Source: Leptospiraceae bacterium
GTDB lineage: Bacteria > Spirochaetota > Leptospiria > Leptospirales > Leptospiraceae
Reading direction: 5' to 3'
Length of the DNA: 64,000 bases
NCBI GenBank assembly: GCA_947458405.1
Contig: CANGZW010000004.1
Location: 23,701 to 87,700 of the forward strand
Of this stretch, positions 55,663 through 64,000 are shown in pieces (positions within the stretch are counted from its first letter, which is position 1; each line of letters begins with the position of its first letter). The position numbers and the translations under genes were made by a program. The notes beneath the pieces are model-generated. The model was given only the letters and a program-made list of their open reading frames with translations. It searched no databases and was not told the DNA's origin.

Positions 55663-57513
55663 TTGAATGAAAATATAAGTCGTACAGAAGCCCATAAAGT
55701 CTTTGCCAATCTTTATAGAAAAACCAGATCTCCCGAACACCAGGCAAAAGTTGATGAAATCATCACACGTTCTAATGATGTATTTATCCGAATTGATCTA
55801 ATTAAAAAGCTCGACGAAGAATTTGATAAATCTTCCCGACAAACAACAGAAAAAAAACCAACTGGGGGCTCTTCCGCAACAGTATCCAATGTGAGTTATT
55901 CATCATCAAGTGAGTCAGAAAAAAAGGCACCCATCATAAAAAAAGATACCCCCAAACCCCAACCATTACAACCTCTGCCAAAAAATGAAGGAGGTCTGAT
56001 AGATCGAATTTTTGGAGCTGGAGGACAGATTGGAAAATTTGCAAAGGAATCCAAATCAATTGATTTAGGATTATTAGGTAGAAAACCAACTGTATCACCA
56101 AATGTTGAAAAAATATTTAAAACTTTAAAAGAAGAAGAAATTATTGCCACGGCTCAAGCTCTAAAATTTTGCGAGCAGGCTGGTTGGCGAATTTGGACTC
56201 CGAATGAATACAATATTGTTGTTAATTTTGGAAGATTTTTTAGTGCATTTATAAGTTTAGATACTTTATTTAAAGATGAAATTTCCCCAGAGGTATTTTT
56301 GGGTAGATCCACCAAAATGCAAATGTACTACGCTAGGATTATTTCAAATACGAATACTAAAGATATTATACTCGATAAAGTCCCCAGTCTCGTTAAATTA
56401 GATACTAAGTTAGCCCCCAAATTAGATTCAATCATGAAGGGTCTTACCTATATTCTAACCTTAGAATCAAGACGACCTACCTTAAAAGATTCTATAATTG
56501 CTTATCATATAGTTTTGAAAAAAAAATATGTATCTTGGGATGAAGTTGAAAAATCCTTAGCAATTGCACCAATTGATGAGACTAGGTTTAATACTACACC
56601 AGAAATAGCTAAACAAATAGATATGGCATCAGCCAAAATTTATAACGATATAACTACCAAACTAAATGGAATGGAAGAAATTCAAACTATCAAAAAAACC
56701 TACTTCACATTTAAAAATGATGGAGAGGTTGACTATGATTTTACAGAAGGTATTCTCAATGATTACATGTCTCATTACATGCCAGAAAGTTCCCAAAATG
56801 ATTCTGTAAAACAAAGCATAGTTCAATCTCCCCCCAGGTTACTGCAGGTACTTTGTCGGGATTTACAATCTATATACATTCCACTAATTGAAGGATTCAT
56901 AAAAGTAGATTACTTAGGAACATCTAAAGATGCTAGCTTGGTTCAAACAGGATTATTTTTTCCTGAAATAGATAAAATTACAGCGACAATTCGATCCTTA
57001 GAAGGATTCAATAAAAAATTTCCAAGTTTTAGTTATACATTTAAAAAATACTCAGATGATCTAAACAAAGGTACTACAGATCAACTCGAAAATCAACTTT
57101 TAAAAATGATTAGCGAGGCTTCTGAATTTTTTGGTAAGTTTGCAAAAAAATTAACAATCATTATTGAGGCTGATAGACTTGCACAGGAACATGAAAGAAG
57201 CGGTATGTTAAATGAGAAAATCCTTGGCACCAAAGAAAAGCCAATAGATGAAATTAAACTTATGCAGAGATTTATCCCCTTCGGAAAAGGAAAATTAATA
57301 AGCCAAAATAGACTTAACGGAAGATTAGTTCAGGATACTTTATTTGAATTAACCTCCTATCTTTATAAATATGCTGTAATGTTTAAGGATCCTATGGCAT
57401 CGGGATATCTTATGAGTTTTGATGAACTTGAGCTAAGTCTTAAAAAAATGTATGGAGAATACGAAAGACTTTCCTGTAAACCTTATATTCCACCCGGTCA
57501 GGATATGGTTTGA
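55663..57513 (+). CDS. Cytoplasmic protein of unknown function (616 residues)
   Basis: No family is recognised. The TTG start has GAGGG upstream and begins 2 bp after the LolA-like gene. Residues 1-55 are helical, about 55-110 are a low-complexity Ser/Lys/Pro linker, and the rest (about 120-616) is a long, mostly helical region without membrane segments. Its stop overlaps the trpS start (TTGA). Fixed position between an envelope gene and trpS may reflect only coupling. Confidence 0.75.
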   Translation: MNENISRTEAHKVFANLYRKTRSPEHQAKVDEIITRSNDVFIRIDLIKKLDEEFDKSSRQTTEKKPTGGSSATVSNVSYSSSSESEKKAPIIKKDTPKPQPLQPLPKNEGGLIDRIFGAGGQIGKFAKESKSIDLGLLGRKPTVSPNVEKIFKTLKEEEIIATAQALKFCEQAGWRIWTPNEYNIVVNFGRFFSAFISLDTLFKDEISPEVFLGRSTKMQMYYARIISNTNTKDIILDKVPSLVKLDTKLAPKLDSIMKGLTYILTLESRRPTLKDSIIAYHIVLKKKYVSWDEVEKSLAIAPIDETRFNTTPEIAKQIDMASAKIYNDITTKLNGMEEIQTIKKTYFTFKNDGEVDYDFTEGILNDYMSHYMPESSQNDSVKQSIVQSPPRLLQVLCRDLQSIYIPLIEGFIKVDYLGTSKDASLVQTGLFFPEIDKITATIRSLEGFNKKFPSFSYTFKKYSDDLNKGTTDQLENQLLKMISEASEFFGKFAKKLTIIIEADRLAQEHERSGMLNEKILGTKEKPIDEIKLMQRFIPFGKGKLISQNRLNGRLVQDTLFELTSYLYKYAVMFKDPMASGYLMSFDELELSLKKMYGEYERLSCKPYIPPGQDMV

Positions 57514-58481
57514 AAAGAATTCTCACCGGATTACAGCCTTCTGGAAAATTACATCTTGGCAATTATTTTGCAGTCATGAAAAAAATGATTTCCTATCAGG
57601 ATCATTTTGATTTATTTTTATTCATTGCCAATCTGCATTCACTCACTACTTTTCAATCAAAAGAACTACAGTTGGATTACACCTATGATGCAGTAGCCGA
57701 TTTTTATGCATTGGGATTAGATGCAGATAAATCTACATTTTGGATTCAATCCGATGTTCCGGGTGTTACCGAATTAACTTGGTATTTAAGCAATTCTATA
57801 ACAGTAAATCAACTTTCCTTAGCCCATTCCTATAAAGATAAAGTATCACGTGGTTTTAATCCTTCAGGGGGACTGTTTTTTTATCCTATCCTGATGGCGG
57901 CTGATATATTAGCATTTGATTCAGATGTAGTACCCGTCGGAAAAGACCAAAAACAACATCTAGAAATTACACGGGATATAGCTCAGAAATTTAATTCGGA
58001 ATTTGGCAATATTTTTAAAATTCCCGAGCCTGAAATCGATGAAGAAACTGCAATTATACCGGGTGTAGATGGTCAAAAAATGTCTAAGTCATACCGTAAT
58101 ACAATAAATATTTTCGATTCTGAGAAGGATTTAAAAAAATCGGTAATGTCAATCGTTTCTGATTCTGCAGGAATTGATGAGGCTAAAGATCCTGACAAAA
58201 GTGTAATTCATTCAATATATTCCTTATTTTTAAATGAATCTGAAAAAAAGATTCTCCGAGAAAGATTTCTTACTCCCGGATTGAGATACGGAGATATAAA
58301 AAAAGAACTTTTTGAATTAATTCTCGAACACTTCTCTCCTTATAGAAAAAAAAGGGATGAATTATTGAAAAATAAAGATTACATAGAGTCTCAATTAAAA
58401 AAAGGAAAAGAAAAAGCAGAAACCGTAATACAACAAAAACTTTCTCAAGTGAGGAAAGTCTTAGGTATTTCTAGAATATAA
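57510..58481 (+). CDS. trpS: Tryptophanyl-tRNA synthetase
   Basis: Class I synthetase motifs are present: [16 protein letters not shown] (HIGH-type, here HLGN) at the N-terminus, [28 protein letters not shown], typical of TrpS, and GQKMSKS (KMSKS). The 323-residue length fits. It charges tRNA-Trp. The start is TTG inside a TTGA overlap with the upstream gene. Its stop lies one base from the stop of the convergent polyprenyl synthase gene. Confidence 0.97.
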   Translation: MKRILTGLQPSGKLHLGNYFAVMKKMISYQDHFDLFLFIANLHSLTTFQSKELQLDYTYDAVADFYALGLDADKSTFWIQSDVPGVTELTWYLSNSITVNQLSLAHSYKDKVSRGFNPSGGLFFYPILMAADILAFDSDVVPVGKDQKQHLEITRDIAQKFNSEFGNIFKIPEPEIDEETAIIPGVDGQKMSKSYRNTINIFDSEKDLKKSVMSIVSDSAGIDEAKDPDKSVIHSIYSLFLNESEKKILRERFLTPGLRYGDIKKELFELILEHFSPYRKKRDELLKNKDYIESQLKKGKEKAETVIQQKLSQVRKVLGISRI

Positions 58482-58482
58482 A

Positions 58483-59439
58483 TTATTTTACTATTCCTTC
58501 AATTCTTTCTATCATTAATTTTTTTATTTTACTATTTGGAAATTGCCCTAAAAATTGAATTAAAAACTCAGTGTCTTTCTCTAGGCCATTGAAAATCTTG
58601 GATTGAATTTTATACTCTTCCATTAAAGACATAATTCTTTGTTCTTCCATTTTTCCTTTTTGGCCCAAGGACAATAATTGAATGATTTCCTTTTGGTGAG
58701 ATTTATTTGAACTTTCCATTAGCAATATTATAGGATGCGTAAACAGACCATTGCTAAAGTCTTTAAATCTTGCTTTTCCCGATTTATCTTGAGATTCAAA
58801 ATAATCGATATAATCATCCTTCTTTTGAAACAAATTACCCATGGTAACCCCAAAGGTATGCAATTCCTTTATTTTTGTATTGGAAATACCTGCAATAATT
58901 CCGGCAGTCTGGGCAACCGCCCCAAAGAGAGAAGATGTTTTTCCATAAATAATTTTATCATAAATTTTAATTGTTATTTTAGGATTTTTTTCCCATTCCA
59001 TTTGTAGTAACTCACCCACAGAAAGATCACGAATCACACTTGTAAATGCACTCATAAGATCGGGATTATTCAAACGATTCAAATGCTCAATTCCACTCGC
59101 CAATAAGTAATCGCCCGCCAAAATTGCGGTCTTGTTTCCATGTAATTTCCCAATAGTAGGCTCTCCCCTGCGGAGTTCTGCTCCATCCACAACATCATCG
59201 TGCAGTAAACTCGCCGAATGTATCAACTCAGCGATTGCCCCAACATCCTGCCATAATTTCCCTTTGTATCCTAAAAGCTGTGACAGAAAAACATGTGTTA
59301 GAGGTCGAATCCTTTTGCCCCCTGACTTAATCACGTGTTTTTTTATGTCTTTTAGGATAGGAAGATCTTCATGAATAATTTCATCCAGTTTAGAATCGAA
59401 TATTTTTATATATCTGCTAACTTCTAGAGAGACGGACAT
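58483..59439 (-). CDS. Polyprenyl diphosphate synthase (octaprenyl-type)
   Basis: The 318-residue protein has the first Asp-rich motif LLHDDVVDGAELRRGEPT, the second KKDDYIDYF, and VIKSGGKRIRPLTHVF at the N-terminus, as in all-trans long-chain prenyl synthases (IspB-like). It would build the side chain of the respiratory quinone by adding isopentenyl units. Chain length cannot be fixed by eye. Confidence 0.92.
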   Translation of the reverse strand: MSVSLEVSRYIKIFDSKLDEIIHEDLPILKDIKKHVIKSGGKRIRPLTHVFLSQLLGYKGKLWQDVGAIAELIHSASLLHDDVVDGAELRRGEPTIGKLHGNKTAILAGDYLLASGIEHLNRLNNPDLMSAFTSVIRDLSVGELLQMEWEKNPKITIKIYDKIIYGKTSSLFGAVAQTAGIIAGISNTKIKELHTFGVTMGNLFQKKDDYIDYFESQDKSGKARFKDFSNGLFTHPIILLMESSNKSHQKEIIQLLSLGQKGKMEEQRIMSLMEEYKIQSKIFNGLEKDTEFLIQFLGQFPNSKIKKLMIERIEGIVK

Positions 59440-59503
59440 ATCCTTTAAAAATGAAGTCCCAAGATAAAATCAATAGATAATTCTAATTTCTATTTTTATT
59501 CTA

Positions 59504-59531
59504 TTGACATTTGTTTAGAATACTATAAAAT
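59504..59531 (+). promoter_or_regulatory. Promoter for the GGDEF/EAL-like gene
   Basis: A perfect -35 TTGACA and a -10 TAAAAT are 16 bases apart, 28 bases before the ATG. It lies between divergent genes. Confidence 0.65.
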
Positions 59532-59559
59532 TCCGAACTATACATATACGGAATGTAGA

Positions 59560-60951
59560 ATGCAGAAAAATCACTCAGAAGACGAAAACTATCCACCAAT
59601 TGGTGTTGAATCATTCTCAAAAAATCCTATGTTAGATTTACAGGATTTAGAAAGTTTCAAAAAAACCTTTATTGATAGTAACAGAGGGAAACCTATCTAT
59701 TTAATAAGATTTGAACATGTTGCTGGAAAAAGTTTAATAGATTTTATCAATCTCCTAAAAAAGGAAATTCGAGCAATTATAGAATGTAAAGATTTAGAAA
59801 TTGGCTTTTATTTTATTGAAAACAAACAAAGTCTTCTTATGGGTGTAGTGCCTCACAATAACCCATTGACTGAGAGCATGCCCAATGTAGATAATTCATT
59901 TGGAAAATTTCATCAAGATTGTATTCGCAAAGGAATATGTAGTTTTGATTTTGGTATTGCGAGAACTCAGAGTAATTATATATCCACTGTTAATGAAATA
60001 TATAATGATCTATATTCGACATCTGAAAAAAATCTAAATGATAATCTTGTAAGATGGAGTTGGACGTATTTCAATCGAGCTAATACCTATATTTCTGGCG
60101 TAACACATGAAGCCATGATTCAACCAACTGTTCTCTACGATCATAAAAAAAGAACCTTTAGTGTAAAAGGTGGAGAGGTTTTCGTAGGGGGTGGTGCATA
60201 TAGGGGATACAAAGATTTAATAGATGACATTCCCGGAGACCAAGATATTAAAAGGATAGAATTATTAATTCTTGAAAAACTAATTATTGCTTGTGATAGA
60301 GCCCCCGGGCTTCTCAAATTTAATATTTCTCCCCAATCATTAATTGATACATTTTCAAATTTTGAAAAAGTAAGCCGATTTAATTTATTAATACGTTCCA
60401 GAGGATTACAACCTCAAAATGTAAGATTCGAATTGATTGAAAAATCTTATGAAGAAGAATCTGATACTCAACTAAAAGATGTATGTCAATGTTTTTGGGA
60501 TTATGGTTTTAGTTTTGCGGCAGATGATTTCGGTGTAAAAAGCTCAAGTCATCAAGTCGTACTAGACTTAGGTATCATGATTCAAGAATTTAAACTCGAT
60601 CCAATCAGTTTTAAATTTAAAGTAAAAGAAGATAAAGTAAAGTTTTTGGATAACTTAGCCTTTATTGATTATTGTAAAAAACTGGCAGATAATAGAGAAG
60701 CTGTAATTACAGCCGAAGCTGTAGAGGATATTGAAACACTAAGATTTCTATTGGCACATCAGATCTGGCAATTCCAAGCATTTATTCTCTTCAGTAAAAT
60801 AAGCATAAATCAATACAAAGATGAATTTGAAGGTCTAAAGGATTTATCCGAAGATGTCGTATTTGAAATACTTTCAGATCCTAAACTTATGAAAGAACAA
60901 AAGAAAATAGGCCATATTTTCAAAGTAGCACAAAAAAATGGACTAATCTAA
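59560..60951 (+). CDS. Degenerate GGDEF-EAL-like protein
   Basis: The 463-residue protein has no membrane segment. The second half follows the EAL fold order: IQPTVLYDHKKRTFSVKGGEVF (where EAL would be), VRFELIEKS, FAADDFG, FKLDPISFKF, ITAEAVED and FQAFILFSK. The EAL motif itself reads EVF, and other active-site positions are partly changed. The first half resembles a GGDEF fold without GGDEF (FDFGIARTQS, STVNEIYNDLYSTSEK). It may bind c-di-GMP or a partner rather than make or degrade it. Confidence 0.78.
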   Translation: MQKNHSEDENYPPIGVESFSKNPMLDLQDLESFKKTFIDSNRGKPIYLIRFEHVAGKSLIDFINLLKKEIRAIIECKDLEIGFYFIENKQSLLMGVVPHNNPLTESMPNVDNSFGKFHQDCIRKGICSFDFGIARTQSNYISTVNEIYNDLYSTSEKNLNDNLVRWSWTYFNRANTYISGVTHEAMIQPTVLYDHKKRTFSVKGGEVFVGGGAYRGYKDLIDDIPGDQDIKRIELLILEKLIIACDRAPGLLKFNISPQSLIDTFSNFEKVSRFNLLIRSRGLQPQNVRFELIEKSYEEESDTQLKDVCQCFWDYGFSFAADDFGVKSSSHQVVLDLGIMIQEFKLDPISFKFKVKEDKVKFLDNLAFIDYCKKLADNREAVITAEAVEDIETLRFLLAHQIWQFQAFILFSKISINQYKDEFEGLKDLSEDVVFEILSDPKLMKEQKKIGHIFKVAQKNGLI

Positions 60952-60964
60952 GAGATAGTATTTT

Positions 60965-62011
60965 TTATTTTAATAGGTTTTGTCTTTCTTCTTTTGAAAG
61001 TGATTTTAATTTCATAACTTCATTTTGAAAGACATTTATATTTTTATTGCTCTTTTGAAAGAGGGCATTAAAAAACTCTTCTCCAGAATTGTATCGTAAG
61101 ACACTTAAAAATGTTTCATTGTTTATCTTTGCATTTTTAAAATTTCTAGTATCAATAATTTTAAATTGATTAGATTTCTCGATAATATCTTTTCTGAAAT
61201 CTTCTATAATAATATTTTTATTTACTAACTTTTCTTCATCGGTCTTACTGGAATCGTACAATTCTTTTAACTTTTCGCCATATAATTTTACGGTTTTAAA
61301 TATTATTTTTCTTTCCTGCTTTGCTTTTATTCGTTTATCTAATATAGATAAAGATTCTTCAGAATTCATAGATTTATAGTACATTTCTGTCCCTAAATCT
61401 TCTACAAAACTTGCGTATGACTCATTAAATTTTGAATCTCCATTAAAATAAATTGTTGCATGTGCCATTTCATGAAATACAAGAGCTATTAATTCATCAT
61501 CTCTTAGTTTTAGTTGGGGAGAAAGTAATGGATCCGAAAACCATCCTAGAGTAGAGTACCCGGCAGTTATTCGCACTCTTGTATCTAAGCCCATCTCAAT
61601 CAAAGATTTTTCTTCTTCTTTTGCTTTCTCTAAATCGAAATATCCCTTATATGGCACACTCCCAACAATTGGAAACCACCAAGTATAAGAATCAAACTTA
61701 AGTGGATATGATGCCGTAACATGCCATCCAACCTCATCCCTATCTAATTTGGTAAAGTATTCATAACCTCCATTGGGATTCAAAGCTAAATTCTCTACCG
61801 CAAATTGCTTAGCCCCGGGAATCAACTCTACTTTCTTTCTTATTAAACTATCTGATTCGGATTTTAATAAATCGGAAATTCTTTGTCTATTTAAAATTAT
61901 TTGTGTTTGACCTAATGCTAAATGTCCCAGATATCCTACACAATTATAGAGCAAAGAGGAAGTAATTATTAATAATAAATATATTATTTTTATTTTATAG
62001 TTAGAAATCAA
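60965..62011 (-). CDS. Predicted zinc aminopeptidase lipoprotein (DUF2265-type)
   Basis: The 348-residue protein begins with a signal and YNC lipobox. It follows the PF10023-type predicted aminopeptidase pattern: GYLGHLALGQ at the mature start, TAGYSTLGWFSDPLLS and the zinc motif FHEMAHATIYF with ESYASFVEDLG about 20 residues on. It is presumably a periplasmic or outer membrane peptidase. It faces the EAL-like gene, with 13 bp between the stops. Confidence 0.85.
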   Translation of the reverse strand: MISNYKIKIIYLLLIITSSLLYNCVGYLGHLALGQTQIILNRQRISDLLKSESDSLIRKKVELIPGAKQFAVENLALNPNGGYEYFTKLDRDEVGWHVTASYPLKFDSYTWWFPIVGSVPYKGYFDLEKAKEEEKSLIEMGLDTRVRITAGYSTLGWFSDPLLSPQLKLRDDELIALVFHEMAHATIYFNGDSKFNESYASFVEDLGTEMYYKSMNSEESLSILDKRIKAKQERKIIFKTVKLYGEKLKELYDSSKTDEEKLVNKNIIIEDFRKDIIEKSNQFKIIDTRNFKNAKINNETFLSVLRYNSGEEFFNALFQKSNKNINVFQNEVMKLKSLSKEERQNLLK

Positions 62012-62110
62012 TGTTTCCTTCTTCGAGAGTTTATCCTAAAGGAAAAACATAAATTAAATGTTAACTATATGTCATTCAATTTTATTAAAAGAGTAATGAT
62101 TAGTATTTAT

Positions 62111-62144
62111 AATTTGAAAAATTTTAATTTTTATTTTTCAAATT
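62111..62144. repeat. Perfect 12-bp inverted repeat upstream of the citrate synthase homologue
   Basis: AATTTGAAAAAT and ATTTTTCAAATT are perfect inverted copies around a 10-base loop, in the divergent region between the peptidase and citrate synthase-like genes. A short T run follows on the plus strand. It could be an operator or a leader hairpin just ahead of the short ORF at 62152. Confidence 0.6.
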
Positions 62145-62151
62145 TTTAGAT

Positions 62152-62232
62152 ATGGATATTGTATTGTTTTTTATTTGTATTTTACTGTCTATTTTACTAG
62201 AATGGCTAAGAGGAGATTTTTCAAATGTCTAA
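62152..62232 (+). CDS. Possible 26-residue hydrophobic leader peptide
   Basis: This short ORF (MDIVLFFICILLSILLEWLR...) is too short for the track. It encodes one predicted membrane helix and its stop overlaps the citrate synthase-like start by 8 bp, so it might couple translation or be a small membrane protein. There is no ribosome site of note. It may be chance in AT-rich DNA. Confidence 0.3.
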   Translation: MDIVLFFICILLSILLEWLRGDFSNV

Positions 62233-63505
62233 CAAAGCAGAACTGATTATCAATGGTAATAAATATGAGCTGGATATTATCCAGGGAAGTGATGGTAAAT
62301 CAGGTATAGATATATCTACTCTCTATGATAAAACAGGAATGGTTACAATTGATCCCGGATTCTTTAATACTGCCATTGGCAAGAGTAGAGTTTCCAGACG
62401 AGATGCTGAAAAAGGCGAGCTAACATACAGGGGTTACTCTGTAAGAGATCTTGCAACTAATTCCACTTTCGTTGAAACTGCCTATCTATTAATTTATGGT
62501 GATTTACCCAACAAAGATCAACTTTCAGATTTTTCCAAAAGACTCTCCAAACATTCCATGATTCATGAAGACATGATCAATCTCTTTGATGGTTTCCCTG
62601 GTGTTGCCCACCCCCTAGCAGTTTTGTCTACTATGGTAATGTCACTTTCTAGCTATTACTCTGCTGATTATGAGGAATCTGTTGACAAAGGTGTCGATCA
62701 CATATCCCGCCTCCTTGCAAAGGTAAGAACCATCGCAGCATTTTCATATAAAAAAATGATAGGAAAACCTTTCGTATATCCTATAGACAAATATCCTTAC
62801 TGTACAAACTTCCTATATATGCTTTTCTCCCTTCCTGCTGAGCCCTATGAAGTTAACCCTTATTATGATAAAATACTGAATCAGTTTTGGATATTATACG
62901 CTGATCATGAGCAAAATGTGGCAGCTACGACTGTTCAATTGGTCGGCTCCACAAAAGCTAATCTTTTTGCTTCTATTAGTGCTGGTATCTCTGCATTATG
63001 GGGATCTAGAGAGGGTGGACAAAGTGTTGCGGCTTTAGAGTTAGTAGAAGAAATTATTCGAAACAAGGGTGACCATAAGGCAGTATTAGAAAAACTTAAA
63101 ATAGAAGATTCTATTTTTCAATCAACTATCTTTGGGCATTCTGCATACAAAACAGTTAGTCCAAGAGCAATAGTTGCTAGAGAAATTTTTCATGAATTTT
63201 GTAGTAAATATGATTCTGAAATATTACAGATTGCTCTTAAAGTTGAAGAATTTGTATTAAATGATAAATTCTTTAAAGATAATAACCTCTATCCTAACTT
63301 AGAGTTTTACAGTGGAATCATTTTTTATAGTATGGGTATTCCTAAAAATATGTTCACACTCATGCAAGCTATAGGAAAATTACCCGGTTGGTTAGCACAT
63401 TGGAGAGAATTAAGAGTGGTAAGTTCAGATCACAAAAAAGCCAGACCACGACAAATTTATTCAGGTGAAATAAATCGTGTCTATACTCCAATTGAAAAAA
63501 GATAG
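62225..63505 (+). CDS. Citrate synthase homologue with altered active site
   Basis: The 426-residue protein aligns with type II citrate synthase from end to end (RGYSVRDLA, DHEQN, ISAGISALWG, SPRAIVARE, FYSGII, GWLAHW, ARPRQIYSG). However, key residues differ from E. coli GltA: His264 (HGGAN) is Glu263 (EGGQS), Asp362 (VDFYSG) is Glu360 (LEFYSG), Arg387 is Lys385, and GHR reads GHS. His305 is kept. AGGAG supports the start. It may have lost or changed its activity; an ordinary gltA would then lie elsewhere. Confidence 0.85.
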   Translation: MSNKAELIINGNKYELDIIQGSDGKSGIDISTLYDKTGMVTIDPGFFNTAIGKSRVSRRDAEKGELTYRGYSVRDLATNSTFVETAYLLIYGDLPNKDQLSDFSKRLSKHSMIHEDMINLFDGFPGVAHPLAVLSTMVMSLSSYYSADYEESVDKGVDHISRLLAKVRTIAAFSYKKMIGKPFVYPIDKYPYCTNFLYMLFSLPAEPYEVNPYYDKILNQFWILYADHEQNVAATTVQLVGSTKANLFASISAGISALWGSREGGQSVAALELVEEIIRNKGDHKAVLEKLKIEDSIFQSTIFGHSAYKTVSPRAIVAREIFHEFCSKYDSEILQIALKVEEFVLNDKFFKDNNLYPNLEFYSGIIFYSMGIPKNMFTLMQAIGKLPGWLAHWRELRVVSSDHKKARPRQIYSGEINRVYTPIEKR

Positions 63506-63527
63506 TCAATAACGTAATACAGTTTAG

Positions 63528-64000
63528 ATGGTTATTAAAAATACACTCTTAATATTAGGATGTATTTTCCCTCTAAACTGGATTATTCTCCGAATATTTG
63601 ACCACTCATCTTTTTTTGATTTTTCAGAAAGATTTTTATTATCAACATTTTGTTTTATAATATACTATCTCATTAAATCGAGTGATTACCCCAAAAAAAA
63701 GAACTACATAACATCCGGTTTAATATTATTATTTATATTAACATATTTTGGTATTTATAAATCTTACCTAAATCATTTTTCAATTGAAAGTGTACTCTTG
63801 AGTTTATTAATATTTATTCTTTCAGCTTTATCAATTACAGAAAAATCACTCTTATTTATTTATTTTATTTTAAACTTTTTAGGTAATTTTATTTCTTCCT
63901 CACTTAGCCTTAAAAATGAGTCTTTTATCCAATTTATAATCTCTTATTTTATTACAAATATTGGCTTTCTTATTATCTTATATAATAATATAAATGAGAA
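63528..64000 (+). CDS. Multi-pass membrane protein, 3' truncated
   Basis: An open frame starts with an ATG 22 bases after the citrate synthase-like gene and runs without a stop to the window end (157 codons). The product is strongly hydrophobic, with about five predicted membrane helices (LLILGCIFPLNWIIL, YITSGLILLFILTYFG, LLSLLIFILSALS and more). It could be the membrane part of a sensor such as a SpoIIE phosphatase or histidine kinase, but the rest is outside the window. It is not in the ORF track because it has no stop. Confidence 0.65.
   Translation, partial: MVIKNTLLILGCIFPLNWIILRIFDHSSFFDFSERFLLSTFCFIIYYLIKSSDYPKKKNYITSGLILLFILTYFGIYKSYLNHFSIESVLLSLLIFILSALSITEKSLLFIYFILNFLGNFISSSLSLKNESFIQFIISYFITNIGFLIILYNNINE

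Noticed and set aside
63520-63580. Inverted repeat CAGTTTAGA / TCTAAACTG around the start of the last gene
   Set aside because: The arms are exact but 43 bases apart and partly inside coding sequence; probably chance.
1-64000. Mobile elements, CRISPR, tRNA or rRNA genes
   Set aside because: I looked for transposase motifs, spaced direct repeats and tRNA-like cloverleaf sequences and saw none; a weak or unusual case could be missed by eye.

Overview
The window reads as chromosomal DNA of a low-GC spirochaete (about 30% G+C by eye), most likely in or near the Leptospirales. This is inferred from gene content, not from a marker gene. The supporting signs are membrane-anchored 7TMR-DISM histidine kinases that begin as lipoproteins, SpoIIE-type phosphatases, many lipobox-bearing proteins of unknown function, a LolA-like carrier, an Asp-type MurA and FliG-like paralogues. 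Nearly all of the DNA is coding. Genes are tightly packed with many 4-bp ATGA or TTGA overlaps. No tRNA, rRNA, CRISPR array, insertion sequence or phage gene was seen.

Layout. 1-4 kb: end of an acyl desaturase gene, then a minus-strand operon of a lipoprotein, a DASS carboxylate transporter and a metallo-beta-lactamase-fold lipoprotein. 4-8.5 kb: hrpB helicase, a TetR regulator and a second desaturase with a clear terminator. 8.6-13.7 kb: a minus-strand operon running from an SDR oxidoreductase through a small secreted Cys-rich protein, three related proteins with soluble MotA-like and FliG_C-like modules, and a PEGA/DUF1566 secreted protein, to a nucleotidyltransferase with a small partner. 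13.9-16.6 kb: patatin, pdxJ and a TPR lipoprotein. 17-22.4 kb: housekeeping genes acpP, rnc, Nudix, aroB, mscS, tpx and a pgsA-like gene. 22.7-30.5 kb: murA, a polyferredoxin with a flavin amine oxidase, a CAP-domain protein, an MFS carrier, a P-loop kinase and a NeuB-like synthase.

30.5-50.2 kb is rich in signalling genes: a 7TMR-SpoIIE phosphatase, then (after transaldolase, an SSS transporter and an SDR) an acyl-CoA synthetase overlapping a divergent SpoIIE-like phosphatase, a HAMP histidine kinase, two CheY-like receivers and three paralogous 7TMR-DISM histidine kinases. 50.3-53 kb holds a 930-residue protein I cannot assign. 53.2-64 kb: etfBA, a LolA-like protein, an unknown 616-residue protein, trpS, a polyprenyl synthase, a degenerate GGDEF/EAL protein, a DUF2265-type peptidase lipoprotein, a citrate synthase homologue with altered catalytic residues, and the start of a multi-pass membrane protein.

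The two most unusual items are (a) the 10.1-12.5 kb locus, where stretches resembling the cytoplasmic parts of the flagellar stator MotA, without its membrane helices, are joined to FliG_C rotor-like domains, and (b) the citrate synthase homologue in which the usual catalytic His264 and Asp362 and an active-site Arg are replaced by Glu, Glu and Lys. Family assignments rest on motif recognition by eye; no searches or structure predictions were run.
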